Shown: piece after piece, positions 21,745 through 28,803 of the stretch | How positions within the stretch are numbered: position 1 is the first letter of the stretch | How the letters are laid out: each line of letters begins with the position of its first letter | The notes under the pieces: model-generated | Databases searched by the model: none | What the model saw: only the letters and a program-made list of their open reading frames with translations | Told to the model about the DNA's origin: nothing | Position numbers and translations under genes: made by a program | Source of the DNA: a virus | IMG/VR virus record: IMGVR_UViG_3300032287_000199 | Location: 1 to 30,771 of that record | Strand: one strand, 5' to 3' | DNA: 30,771 nt

Positions 21745-22176
21745 ATGGCAGGAAGACCGAAATTCAAGCAAGACATGGCGCTGCTTGAAGATTTGCCAGA
21801 TGACATGATCGTTTCGATGTTTGAGGCAGGCAAGTCGCAGACGCAGATTAGTTACGAACTTGGCATCGGGCGCAGGGCGCTTGAGCAATGGATCGAAGAT
21901 ACCGATCCCACTATAATTGCGCGTGCGCGCGCGAAAGCCGCCGATAAACTCGCGGTGGAGACTCTGGACATCGCTGACAGCATGGCCGACAGCAACCCGC
22001 AGCGCGATGTCCAGCGCATCCGGACGCGGCAATGGCTGGCCGAAAGGTGGGATCAGAAGACTTATGGCTTACAAAAAGCCGCTTCGGTCAACATCAACAT
22101 ACAGGATCTACGCATGGCGGCACTGCGCCATGTCGAGGTTGTCGATGACTTATCCACAGATAATCGCAATGGTTAA
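21745..22176 (+). CDS. terS: Terminase small subunit
   Basis: 143 residues. An N-terminal helix-turn-helix (DDMIVSMFEAGKSQTQISYELGIGRRALEQWIED) would recognise the packaging site. The middle and C-terminal helices have the signature of many phage TerS proteins: ARARAKAADKLAVETLDIADS, then RTRQWLAERWDQKTYG. A short tail follows. It pairs with the large subunit 306 bases downstream. The 3' end contains a perfect DnaA box (22150-22158). The gene order (TerS, gap, TerL, portal, scaffold, coat) is classic. Confidence 0.82.
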   Translation: MAGRPKFKQDMALLEDLPDDMIVSMFEAGKSQTQISYELGIGRRALEQWIEDTDPTIIARARAKAADKLAVETLDIADSMADSNPQRDVQRIRTRQWLAERWDQKTYGLQKAASVNINIQDLRMAALRHVEVVDDLSTDNRNG

Positions 22177-22343
22177 GCACATTGGCCTGTGCATAACTGC
22201 GAAGTGCCTGCAAAACAAGCAGAAACAGGCCAATTATCCACAATTGACTTAACATAATGGACATCGTGTTAAATGGATTATGTAAGCGTTTTGTAAGAAA
22301 GCATATAGATCAATGACTTACCGATATAGTGCCATGTGGATAA
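22150..22343. other. DnaA-box cluster, candidate replication origin
   Basis: Four perfect matches to TTATNCACA in 194 bases: TTATCCACA at 22150-22158 (+), TTATGCACA at 22188-22196 (-), TTATCCACA at 22234-22242 (+) and TTATCCACA at 22335-22343 (-). Between the last two lies an AT-rich stretch (22243-22330). The rest of the 306-base gap between TerS and TerL holds a 10-bp inverted repeat and a GC-rich dyad, and no gene. Confidence 0.65.
22181..22234. repeat. 10-bp inverted repeat between DnaA boxes
   Basis: ATTGGCCTGT at 22181-22190 and ACAGGCCAAT at 22225-22234, perfect, 34 bases apart, with a small inner CTGC/GCAG hairpin. One DnaA box overlaps the left arm and another begins at the right arm. 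Confidence 0.65.
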
Positions 22344-22397
22344 CTTTTACGCTGTCAACTGGCGCTGCCGACCGTCCTGCTGGCTGGCGCGGCGCGA

Positions 22398-22428
22398 CGC
22401 CCCCCCCTTGCGCTTTGCGGCGGGGGCG
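22398..22428. other. GC-rich dyad with C8 run upstream of TerL
   Basis: CGCCCCC (22398-22404) pairs with GGGGGCG (22422-22428); eight C run from 22400 to 22407. There is no T-tract, so it is not a standard terminator. It could be part of the packaging site, often found in or beside terminase genes, or a barrier element. The C run also makes this a place to suspect sequencing error. Confidence 0.4.
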
Positions 22429-22482
22429 ACTGATGATGCAACCGAACACCTACCGAATCCCACAGCCTGACACACACCGAAC

Positions 22483-23955
22483 ATGACCCTACCCCCCACC
22501 CCCACTGCCGCAAAAAAGCGCGTCCCGAAAAAAAATTCTGATGATTTGCTGACGAATAACCCATTTGTCGAATTCGTCAAACTCTACAAGAATAATCCGG
22601 TGCTGTTTGTCAGAGAGGTGTTGAACACTGAGCCTGACCCATGGCAGGTGGAATTCTTGAATCACATCGCGTCCGGCAACAGACGCATATCGGTGCGAAG
22701 TGGTCACGGTGTGGGGAAGAGTACAGCGTCAGCGTGGGCGATGATCTGGTACTTGCTGCTGCGCTTTCCGGTGAAGGTGGTGGTGACAGCGCCGACAAGC
22801 AGCCAGTTGTATGACGCATTGTTTGCCGAGGTTAAGCGTTGGGTGAAGGTGCTGCCGCCGATGCTGGCTGATATGTTGGACGTAAAGCAGGACCGTATTG
22901 AGGTGATTGGCGCAAACGAAGAGGCGTTCATCTCAGCGCGTACATCTAGAGCCGAGCAGCCAGAGGCGTTGCAGGGGGTTCACAGTGATCATGTGATGCT
23001 GGTGGGGGATGAGGCCAGCGGTATTCCTGAGAAGGTGTTTGAGGCGGCATCTGGCTCGATGTCCGGCCACAACGCCGTCACGCTGTTATTGGGTAATCCG
23101 GTGCGTTCCAGCGGGTTCTTTTACGACACCCATAACCGATTGGCGGGAGATTGGGTGACTATGAAGGTGAGTTGCGCCGACTCGCCGAGGGTGAGTGAGG
23201 CGTACATCGAGGAGATGAAGTCGCGCTACGGTGAGGAGTCAAATGCCTACCGCATCCGCGTGCTGGGTGAGTTTCCGAAGTCTGACGAAGACACGGTCAT
23301 ACCGATGGAGTTGCTTGACTTGGCGATGAATCGGGATGTGGCGGCATCGCCTTACGCGCCACTGGTGTGGGGATTGGATGTGGCACGCTTTGGCTCGGAT
23401 CGCTCTGCACTGTGCAAAAGGCGTGGTAACGCGGTGACTGAGCCGATCAAGACTTGGAAAAACTTAGACTTGATGCAGTTGACCGGCGCGGTGGTGGCCG
23501 AGTTTGAGGCACTTGCACCGAATGACCGTCCGACAGAGATACTGGTGGACAGCATTGGACTTGGCGCCGGAGTGGTTGACCGGCTGCGGGAATTGAAGCT
23601 GCCAGCGCGGGGCATCAATGTCGCGGAGTCACCTGCCATGGGCGGCACTTACAGGAATCTGAAGGCCGAGCTTTGGTACAAGGCCAAGGCTTGGTTGGAG
23701 CAGCGGGATTGTCGGCTGCCAAAGGATGAGTTACTGGTGGCCGAGTTGGCGACTGTGCGTTATATGTTTACGAGCAACGGCAAGATTCAGATCGAGAGCA
23801 AAGACGAGATCAAGAAGCGTGGTTTAGCATCGCCAGACAAGGCTGATGCGTTTTGTTTGACGTTTGCATCTGATGCGGTGATCGGCATGATGGGGAGTAA
23901 GGCTGGCAACAACTGGGCGCAACCGTTGAAAAGAAACCTCTCAAGGGTTGCATAA
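22483..23955 (+). CDS. terL: Terminase large subunit
   Basis: 490 residues. ATPase: Walker A SGHGVGKST (73-81), Walker B VMLVGDEA with Asp176 and Glu177, coupling-like LLLGNPVRSSGFFYD. Nuclease, RNase-H-like: WGLDVARFGSDRSA with Asp299, ILVDSIGLGAGVVD with Asp356, and SPDKADAFCLTFA with Asp452/Asp455. It packs DNA into the prohead and cuts concatemers. The N-terminus is Thr/Pro-rich, coded by a C-rich stretch, and no ribosome site is visible before the ATG; an in-frame stop just upstream rules out an earlier start. Confidence 0.93.
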   Translation: MTLPPTPTAAKKRVPKKNSDDLLTNNPFVEFVKLYKNNPVLFVREVLNTEPDPWQVEFLNHIASGNRRISVRSGHGVGKSTASAWAMIWYLLLRFPVKVVVTAPTSSQLYDALFAEVKRWVKVLPPMLADMLDVKQDRIEVIGANEEAFISARTSRAEQPEALQGVHSDHVMLVGDEASGIPEKVFEAASGSMSGHNAVTLLLGNPVRSSGFFYDTHNRLAGDWVTMKVSCADSPRVSEAYIEEMKSRYGEESNAYRIRVLGEFPKSDEDTVIPMELLDLAMNRDVAASPYAPLVWGLDVARFGSDRSALCKRRGNAVTEPIKTWKNLDLMQLTGAVVAEFEALAPNDRPTEILVDSIGLGAGVVDRLRELKLPARGINVAESPAMGGTYRNLKAELWYKAKAWLEQRDCRLPKDELLVAELATVRYMFTSNGKIQIESKDEIKKRGLASPDKADAFCLTFASDAVIGMMGSKAGNNWAQPLKRNLSRVA

Positions 23956-23964
23956 TACGAATTC

Positions 23965-24040
23965 GTTGGCGCATAGTAACTGGGTCTTCTAAAAGCAGTT
24001 TGCTCTAGGTTGGATTCAACCCAGAACTCCCTGCGCCAAC
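23965..24040. ncRNA. tRNA-sized structured element after TerL
   Basis: A perfect 8-bp outer stem (GTTGGCGC 23965-23972 with GCGCCAAC 24033-24040) closes a 76-base element. Inside are CTGGGT (23980-23985) with ACCCAG (24019-24024), or alternatively CTAGGTT with AACCCAG as a hairpin (one mismatch), plus a small AGCA/TGCT hairpin. It fills most of the 109-base gap between TerL and the next gene. Canonical D and T arms cannot be drawn on either strand, so it is not called a tRNA. Confidence 0.5.
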
Positions 24041-24064
24041 ACCTAATTCTTTAAGGGGTAAATT

Positions 24065-24259
24065 ATGAAGATGACAAAGGCAGCAAAGAAGGTTGGCAAG
24101 GTAATGGGCGAGTACAAGGCTGGCACATTGCACTCTGGCAAGGGCGGCAAAGTAGTCAAGAATCCCAAGCAGGCTATCGCCATTGCGATGTCCGAGGCCA
24201 AGATGCCCATGCGCGGTGCGCGTACAGCTAAGAACATGAAGACCAAGGGGATGCGTTAA
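24065..24259 (+). CDS. Small basic protein, DUF6496-like
   Basis: 64 residues, strongly basic. The segment VGKVMGEYKAGTLHSGKGG followed by KNPKQAIAIAMSEAKM matches, from memory, the DUF6496 pattern of phage-encoded small proteins usually found beside packaging and head genes. The function is unknown; the charge suggests contact with DNA, possibly inside the head. AAGGGG precedes the ATG, and the stop overlaps the next start (TAATG). Confidence 0.7.
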   Translation: MKMTKAAKKVGKVMGEYKAGTLHSGKGGKVVKNPKQAIAIAMSEAKMPMRGARTAKNMKTKGMR

Positions 24260-24744
24260 TGGCTACCTTAAAGCGCACCATGGATCAGGCCATGGATCAG
24301 GACGAAGGCTATGAGGATGGCGGCGAGAGTTGCCCCATGGCCACACAAGACATCACACTGAACTTGAAGAATCGCGGCAAGGCGATTGAGTCTGCGAACT
24401 ACGGTCCTGAGAATCCCAAGCTGCCCAACAAGCAGTATTGGATGCAGATGGCGGCTGAGTGGGATGTGTCCGAGGAGGATGCCAAGCAGAGCCGTTGCGG
24501 TAACTGCGCGGCGTTCAACCAAGATGATTCCATGCTGGATTGCATCGCCAAGGGCATTGGCGATGAGGGCGACCCTTGGGCGGTGATTGATGCCGGTGAC
24601 TTGGGTTACTGCGAGATATTCGACTTTAAGTGCGCGTCCAGCCGTACCTGCTCGGCGTGGGTGGTGGACGAAGAGGGCGAGAGCGAGAGCGAAGAGCCTG
24701 AGTCCTTGCTGACAATCAAGATTGGGATGAAAAATGAAGACTAA
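24259..24744 (+). CDS. Cys-rich protein, HiPIP-like metal-binding candidate
   Basis: 161 residues with an acidic start and tail. Seven cysteines, six of them clustered: Cys80, Cys83 (CGNCAAF), Cys95 (MLDC), Cys118 (LGYCEIF), Cys125 and Cys131 (FKCASSRTC), next to a Trp. The CxxC...C...GYC spacing is reminiscent of high-potential iron-sulfur proteins, but there is no export signal and spacing differs. A zinc or iron-sulfur site is likely. Such proteins occur near packaging genes in aquatic phages, from memory; the role is unknown. Confidence 0.6.
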   Translation: MATLKRTMDQAMDQDEGYEDGGESCPMATQDITLNLKNRGKAIESANYGPENPKLPNKQYWMQMAAEWDVSEEDAKQSRCGNCAAFNQDDSMLDCIAKGIGDEGDPWAVIDAGDLGYCEIFDFKCASSRTCSAWVVDEEGESESEEPESLLTIKIGMKNED

Positions 24745-24895
24745 GCCTGGTTTATACGCCAACATCAACGCGAAGCAAAAACGTATCGCCGCAGGCAGCG
24801 GCGAGAAGATGAACAAGGTTGGCTCTAAGGCTGCACCGTCTGCCGCCGACTTCAAGCTGGCGGCCAAGACCGCCAAGAAGAAGCCTAAGAAGTGA
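24734..24895 (+). CDS. 53-residue basic protein (KPGLYANI type)
   Basis: Starts MKTKPGLYANINAKQKRIAA, then GSGEKMNKVGSKAAPSAADF and a Lys/Ala-rich tail. From memory this KPGLYANIxxKxxRIxxGSGEKM sequence is a recurring small protein near the portal gene in many phages. It overlaps the previous gene by 11 bases and its stop overlaps a GTG start (GTGA). Probably DNA- or virion-associated. Confidence 0.65.
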   Translation: MKTKPGLYANINAKQKRIAAGSGEKMNKVGSKAAPSAADFKLAAKTAKKKPKK

Positions 24896-25590
24896 TCTCA
24901 CCGATATGCATCTCAACAGTACACGGCAAAGGTTTGCGGGTGATGCTCACAAGCATCGCCGAGTATTGTCCAGAAGTGCCTGTCTATTTGCGCGGTCCAG
25001 AGTCCATTATTGGCGGCTTTGACGCTGACCTTAAAGTGTTTGGTGCAGCGCACAATTTCGGTGACGACTACAACGAGATCATTGACAAAGCCTTTGCCGA
25101 TGGTTTTGAATCGGTGATCTGCGCCAACGATGACATCGTGCTGACTCCCAGCAGCTACCGGTTGCTGATGGAGGATGTGGCGCAGTTGAAGGCTGAAACC
25201 GGCGAGCCTGTGGGTTGGGTTTCAGCGCGGTGCGATGCGGCAAGGCCGGTGCAAAATATTCGCTCTAACCCCTTTGATCAGAAGCTGCACTACTTCAAGT
25301 ACCCATACGAGGACGCAATTGTGCCTATGGAATGCCCATCCCCTATCTTTGCATGGATCGGGCGCGATGCGTGGGAGGCTGCGAAGTTTCCACCGCTGAA
25401 CTGGTACTCGGATGATGTGCATTGCGAGGACTTGCGTGCCGCTGGCTTTCACCATTACCTGAGCAGATCGTATGTGCATCACATTGGCAGCCAGACTGTG
25501 GGCATGAACGGTGACGCACTGACCAAGGCCGCGATACCGTGGCTATTAAAAAACAGACCGGAATATGCAAAGCAGTGGTTTAACTCTTAA
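24892..25590 (+). CDS. Glycosyltransferase, GT-A/GT2-like
   Basis: 232 residues from a GTG coupled to the previous stop. Strand-helix start (ICISTVHGKGLRVMLTSIAEYC), then CANDDIVLTP with Asp80-Asp81 as the metal/nucleotide-sugar acidic pair, an Arg/Asn-rich acceptor-side region, SPIFAWIGRDAWE, and WYSDDVHCEDLRAAGF as the catalytic-acid region typical of GT2-like enzymes, with HHIGSQT near the end. No membrane segment, so it acts in the cytoplasm. It overlaps a methyltransferase gene by 26 bases, suggesting joint action on one product. Confidence 0.72.
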   Translation: MISPICISTVHGKGLRVMLTSIAEYCPEVPVYLRGPESIIGGFDADLKVFGAAHNFGDDYNEIIDKAFADGFESVICANDDIVLTPSSYRLLMEDVAQLKAETGEPVGWVSARCDAARPVQNIRSNPFDQKLHYFKYPYEDAIVPMECPSPIFAWIGRDAWEAAKFPPLNWYSDDVHCEDLRAAGFHHYLSRSYVHHIGSQTVGMNGDALTKAAIPWLLKNRPEYAKQWFNS

Positions 25591-26083
25591 TCTCGGTTCG
25601 GGCAAGGATCGCCGTGCCGATTGCGTGAATGCTGACATTCGCGCAGATGTTGGCGCTGATTGGGTGGTGGACATTGGTGCGCCAATGCAGATCGACCGAC
25701 AGTTTTCAAAGATCATCGCCAATGATGTGATTGAGCACATACCGAACTTAGTGCAGGCCATGACCAACTGCCGTGATTTGTTGGAGATGGGTGGCGAGAT
25801 GCACATTCATGTGCCGTATGACCTGAGTCATGGCGCGTGGCAAGACCCGACTCATGTGCGTGCATTCAATGAGAAGTCATGGGTGTATTACTGCGAGTGG
25901 GCGTGGTACTTGGGCTGGAAAGGTAGTCGGTTTGAGATGGAACATTTGCAAATGAGTCTCAGCAACTACGGTGCGAGCCTAGAATTACCGCAAGAAGAAA
26001 TACTGCGACTGCCGCGTGCAGTTGAGTCCATGTATGTGATTTTGAAGAAAGTACCCTATGAAAACACCGGCGTGGCAGCGTAG
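25565..26083 (+). CDS. SAM-dependent methyltransferase, class I
   Basis: 172 residues. Motif I LNLGSGKDRRADCVNADIR (SAM-binding Gly loop), a VDIGAPM strand, IIANDVIEHIPNL (motif with the NDVIEH helix) and GGEMHIHVPYDLSHGAW followed by DPTHVRAFNEKSW, all typical of small COG4627-like methyltransferases often found next to glycosyltransferases. The substrate is unknown; a sugar or glycan made with the upstream enzyme is the simplest reading. The stop overlaps the next gene. Confidence 0.75.
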   Translation: MQSSGLTLNLGSGKDRRADCVNADIRADVGADWVVDIGAPMQIDRQFSKIIANDVIEHIPNLVQAMTNCRDLLEMGGEMHIHVPYDLSHGAWQDPTHVRAFNEKSWVYYCEWAWYLGWKGSRFEMEHLQMSLSNYGASLELPQEEILRLPRAVESMYVILKKVPYENTGVAA

Positions 26084-26348
26084 TGAAGGTAAAAATCCCA
26101 AAGGCGGCCTAAATGCCAAGGGACGCGCCAGCGCAAAGGCCGAGGGGATGAACTTAAAAGCGCCGGTGAAAACTGGCGACAACCCGCGCAGGGCATCATT
26201 CCTTGCGAGAATGGGCAATATGCCTGGCCCGATGGAAAAGAACGGCGAGCCAACCCGATTAGCGTTGTCTCTCAAGGCTTGGGGGGCTAACTCAAAAGAA
26301 CAGGCGAAGGCCAAGGCAAAAGCCATATCCAGAAGGAACAAGAAATGA
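26058..26348 (+). CDS. Basic virion-associated protein (KTPAWQR type)
   Basis: 96 residues. MKTPAWQRSEGKNPKGGLNA and KGRASAKAEGMNLKAPV are followed by NPRRASFLARMGNMPGP and RLALSLKAWGANSKEQA. From memory this is a conserved small family (DUF6321-like) encoded next to portal genes. It is basic and partly disordered, with unknown function; packaging or virion role by context. It overlaps the methyltransferase by 26 bases and the portal start (ATGA). Confidence 0.7.
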   Translation: MKTPAWQRSEGKNPKGGLNAKGRASAKAEGMNLKAPVKTGDNPRRASFLARMGNMPGPMEKNGEPTRLALSLKAWGANSKEQAKAKAKAISRRNKK

Positions 26349-28528
26349 TCAACGATATGCAAGTGACCACCGACATCGCGGCAGTCAATCCGATGGACGA
26401 TACCGAGTTGCAGGGCATTGTGGCTGGCGAACTGGAGGATGCCGTCAGCTACATTGATGCCGATGTTTCTCCTATCCGCGCCAAGGGTACAGAGTATTAC
26501 CGCGGCGACCCCTTTGGCAATGAGGAAGATGGGCGCTCTCAGGTGGTTGCGATGGAGGTGCGAGACACTGTTTCAGCCATGCTGCCAAGTCTGATGAAAG
26601 TATTTTTCAGCAGCGAGAATGTCGTTGAGTATGTACCGCGTGGACCGGAGGACGTTGCCAGCACTCAGCAGGCGACCGACTATGCCAATTACATCTTTAG
26701 CAACGACAACAACGGTTTCATGACCACCTATGCGTTGTTCAAAGACTCGCTGGTGCGTAAGTGCGGCATCGCCAAATATTGGTGGGATGAAACCGAAGAA
26801 GTCAAAATCGATGACTATTCCGGCCTCGATGACCAGACCGTGCAGGTGTTGCTGCAAGAGGGCGCAGAAGTCAAGATTGTGATCAGCTATCCAGACCCAT
26901 CCATGCCCATGGACATGATGCAGCCACAGGTTGATCCGGCCACCGGACTGCCAATGCCGATGCAGCAACCCATGTTGCATGACGTACAGATCAAGCGCAC
27001 GATTAAAGATGGCCGTATCCGCATCATGGCCGTGCCACCCGAAGAGTTGGTACTTGATCGCAGAGCTAGATCGTTTGAGGATGCAGGCATCATCGCCCAC
27101 CGCCAGATGGCGACCGTGGATGATTTGCTCGGCATGGGCTATGAGTTGGATGAGATTGAGGAGAACATCTCCAGCACCGACTTAGACAGCAATGATGAGT
27201 ATTTAGCGCGGCAGCCACTATCCACCACCATGGGTTCGGGCGACAGTTTGAATCCTGGTCAGCGCCGTGTTTTGTACGTTGAATCCTATATCCGCGTTGA
27301 CTATGACGGTGACGGCATCGCCGAGTTGCGTAAGGTTTGCTGCATGGGGTCTGGCTACACCGTGGTGCGTAACCTGCCCGCTAGCTACATCCCATTCGTT
27401 GACTTTCCATGTGATCCAGAGCCACACACATCGCCACTTGAGGCCATGTCGACATTCGATCTGACGCATGACATTCAAGAAATCAAATCCGAAATATTGC
27501 GAAATACCTTGGATTCGCTGGCGCAGTCTATTCATCCGCGCACGGCGGTGGTTGAGGGTCAGGTCAATATTGATGATGTGCTCAATAACGAAACAGGTGC
27601 AATTATTCGGATGCGTGCGCCAGGCATGGTGCAGCCGTTCTCTACCCCATTTGTTGGACAGGCCGCATTTCCCATGCTGGACTACATGGATCAGATGCGC
27701 GAAGACCGCACCGGCATGAGCAAGGCCGCGATGGGACTTGATCCTGATGCCTTGCAGTCAACCACCAAGGCGGCGGTGGCCGCAACCGTCAGCGCCAGCC
27801 AGAGCCGTTTGGAGTTGCAGGCTCGACTCTTGGCCGAGGGCATGAAAAAGCTATTCAAGGGCATCTTGTATCTGATGACAACGCATCAGGACAAGCCTCG
27901 CATGGTGCGCCTACGCAATGAGTGGGTGCAGATTGATCCTCGCGTCTGGAATGCAAACATGGATGTGACCATCAATATTGGTCTGGGCAATGGCGACACC
28001 AACGAGCGCATACAGGGCTTGACCATGATTGCCGGTAAGCAAGAGCAGATCATGCAGCAGTTTGGTTTGTCTAATCCTGTCGTGACACCGGCCATGTACA
28101 TCCGCACTCTCCAGAAGATCATTGAGTTGTCTGGATTTAAGGATGCATCCAGCTACATACAGACGCTGCCGCCTGACTATCAGATGCCGCAGGCCGATGC
28201 ACCGAAACCGACACCAGAAGAAGTGCTGGCGCAGGTGCAGGCTCAGTCGATCCAAGCCGACATCCAGAAGAAGGCTGCCGAGTTGGAATTGAAGCGCGAG
28301 CAGATGATCCGCGATGACGATTACCGTAGAGATCAAATGGCGCAAGACTTAATGCTCAAAAAATACGAACTTGAGTTAAAGTACCAGACACAAATTAGCA
28401 CTGCTGAGATTCAAGCGCAGCAGTCTATGGATCGGGAGGCGATGGCGCAAGAGTCTGCAATTATCCAACAGGCTGTGCAGACAGCGGCGAATGTGCCTCC
28501 ACCCATCAACCTTAATGGAATGGTTTAA
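26345..28528 (+). CDS. Portal protein, P22-like
   Basis: 727 residues, about the size of P22 gp1. N-terminal helical clip/wing region (ELEDAVSYIDADVSPIRAKG, YYRGDPFGNEEDGRS), then VVAMEVRDTVSAMLPSLMKVF, mixed wing domain, and the crown-side helix region with RTGMSKAAMGLDPDALQST and a long Gln/Ala/Lys-rich C-terminal helix (about 620-715) like the P22 barrel. It forms the dodecamer through which DNA enters the head. AAGGAA lies upstream of the ATG, which overlaps the previous stop. Confidence 0.85.
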   Translation: MINDMQVTTDIAAVNPMDDTELQGIVAGELEDAVSYIDADVSPIRAKGTEYYRGDPFGNEEDGRSQVVAMEVRDTVSAMLPSLMKVFFSSENVVEYVPRGPEDVASTQQATDYANYIFSNDNNGFMTTYALFKDSLVRKCGIAKYWWDETEEVKIDDYSGLDDQTVQVLLQEGAEVKIVISYPDPSMPMDMMQPQVDPATGLPMPMQQPMLHDVQIKRTIKDGRIRIMAVPPEELVLDRRARSFEDAGIIAHRQMATVDDLLGMGYELDEIEENISSTDLDSNDEYLARQPLSTTMGSGDSLNPGQRRVLYVESYIRVDYDGDGIAELRKVCCMGSGYTVVRNLPASYIPFVDFPCDPEPHTSPLEAMSTFDLTHDIQEIKSEILRNTLDSLAQSIHPRTAVVEGQVNIDDVLNNETGAIIRMRAPGMVQPFSTPFVGQAAFPMLDYMDQMREDRTGMSKAAMGLDPDALQSTTKAAVAATVSASQSRLELQARLLAEGMKKLFKGILYLMTTHQDKPRMVRLRNEWVQIDPRVWNANMDVTINIGLGNGDTNERIQGLTMIAGKQEQIMQQFGLSNPVVTPAMYIRTLQKIIELSGFKDASSYIQTLPPDYQMPQADAPKPTPEEVLAQVQAQSIQADIQKKAAELELKREQMIRDDDYRRDQMAQDLMLKKYELELKYQTQISTAEIQAQQSMDREAMAQESAIIQQAVQTAANVPPPINLNGMV

Positions 28529-28789
28529 ATGAGTGATGACGCAGTACGCAAAGGCCAAAAAGCCAGCCAATTGATGCAAGACGAAGTCTTCTCTGCTGTT
28601 TTGGAAAAAATGCGAAATGATCAATATTGGGTTTTTGAGTCGAGTAAACCCGAAGAAACTGCCAAGCGCGAGATTGCTTGGTCAATGCTCAAGGCTATTG
28701 AAAACTTCCGCATTGAAGCCACCAAAATGATCGACAACGGCAAGGTGGCACAGCGTGCCATTGAACGCGCAACCAAAAATATTGTTTAA
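28529..28789 (+). CDS. Small helical protein between portal and scaffold
   Basis: 86 residues, immediately after the portal stop. Helices AVRKGQKASQLMQDEVFSAVL and EETAKREIAWSMLKAIENF make it nearly all-alpha and mildly charged. From memory small helical proteins in this slot are common and of unknown function, perhaps an assembly helper. No ribosome site of note; probably translated by coupling. Confidence 0.65.
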   Translation: MSDDAVRKGQKASQLMQDEVFSAVLEKMRNDQYWVFESSKPEETAKREIAWSMLKAIENFRIEATKMIDNGKVAQRAIERATKNIV

Positions 28790-28803
28790 TTAGGAAATAG
28801 ACC

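Noticed and set aside
22243-22330. A sigma70 promoter for terL
   Set aside because: TTGACT at 22244 has no acceptable -10 box at 16-18 bases; only AT-rich sequence is seen.
23965-24040. A tRNA gene in the gap after terL
   Set aside because: Length and acceptor-like stem fit, and CTTCTAA looks like an Arg anticodon loop, but its flanks do not pair, and no D or T arm can be drawn on either strand.
24268-24876. 202-codon antisense frame over the Cys-rich gene
   Set aside because: Leu/Ala/Ile-rich shadow opposite several overlapping sense genes with good ribosome sites.
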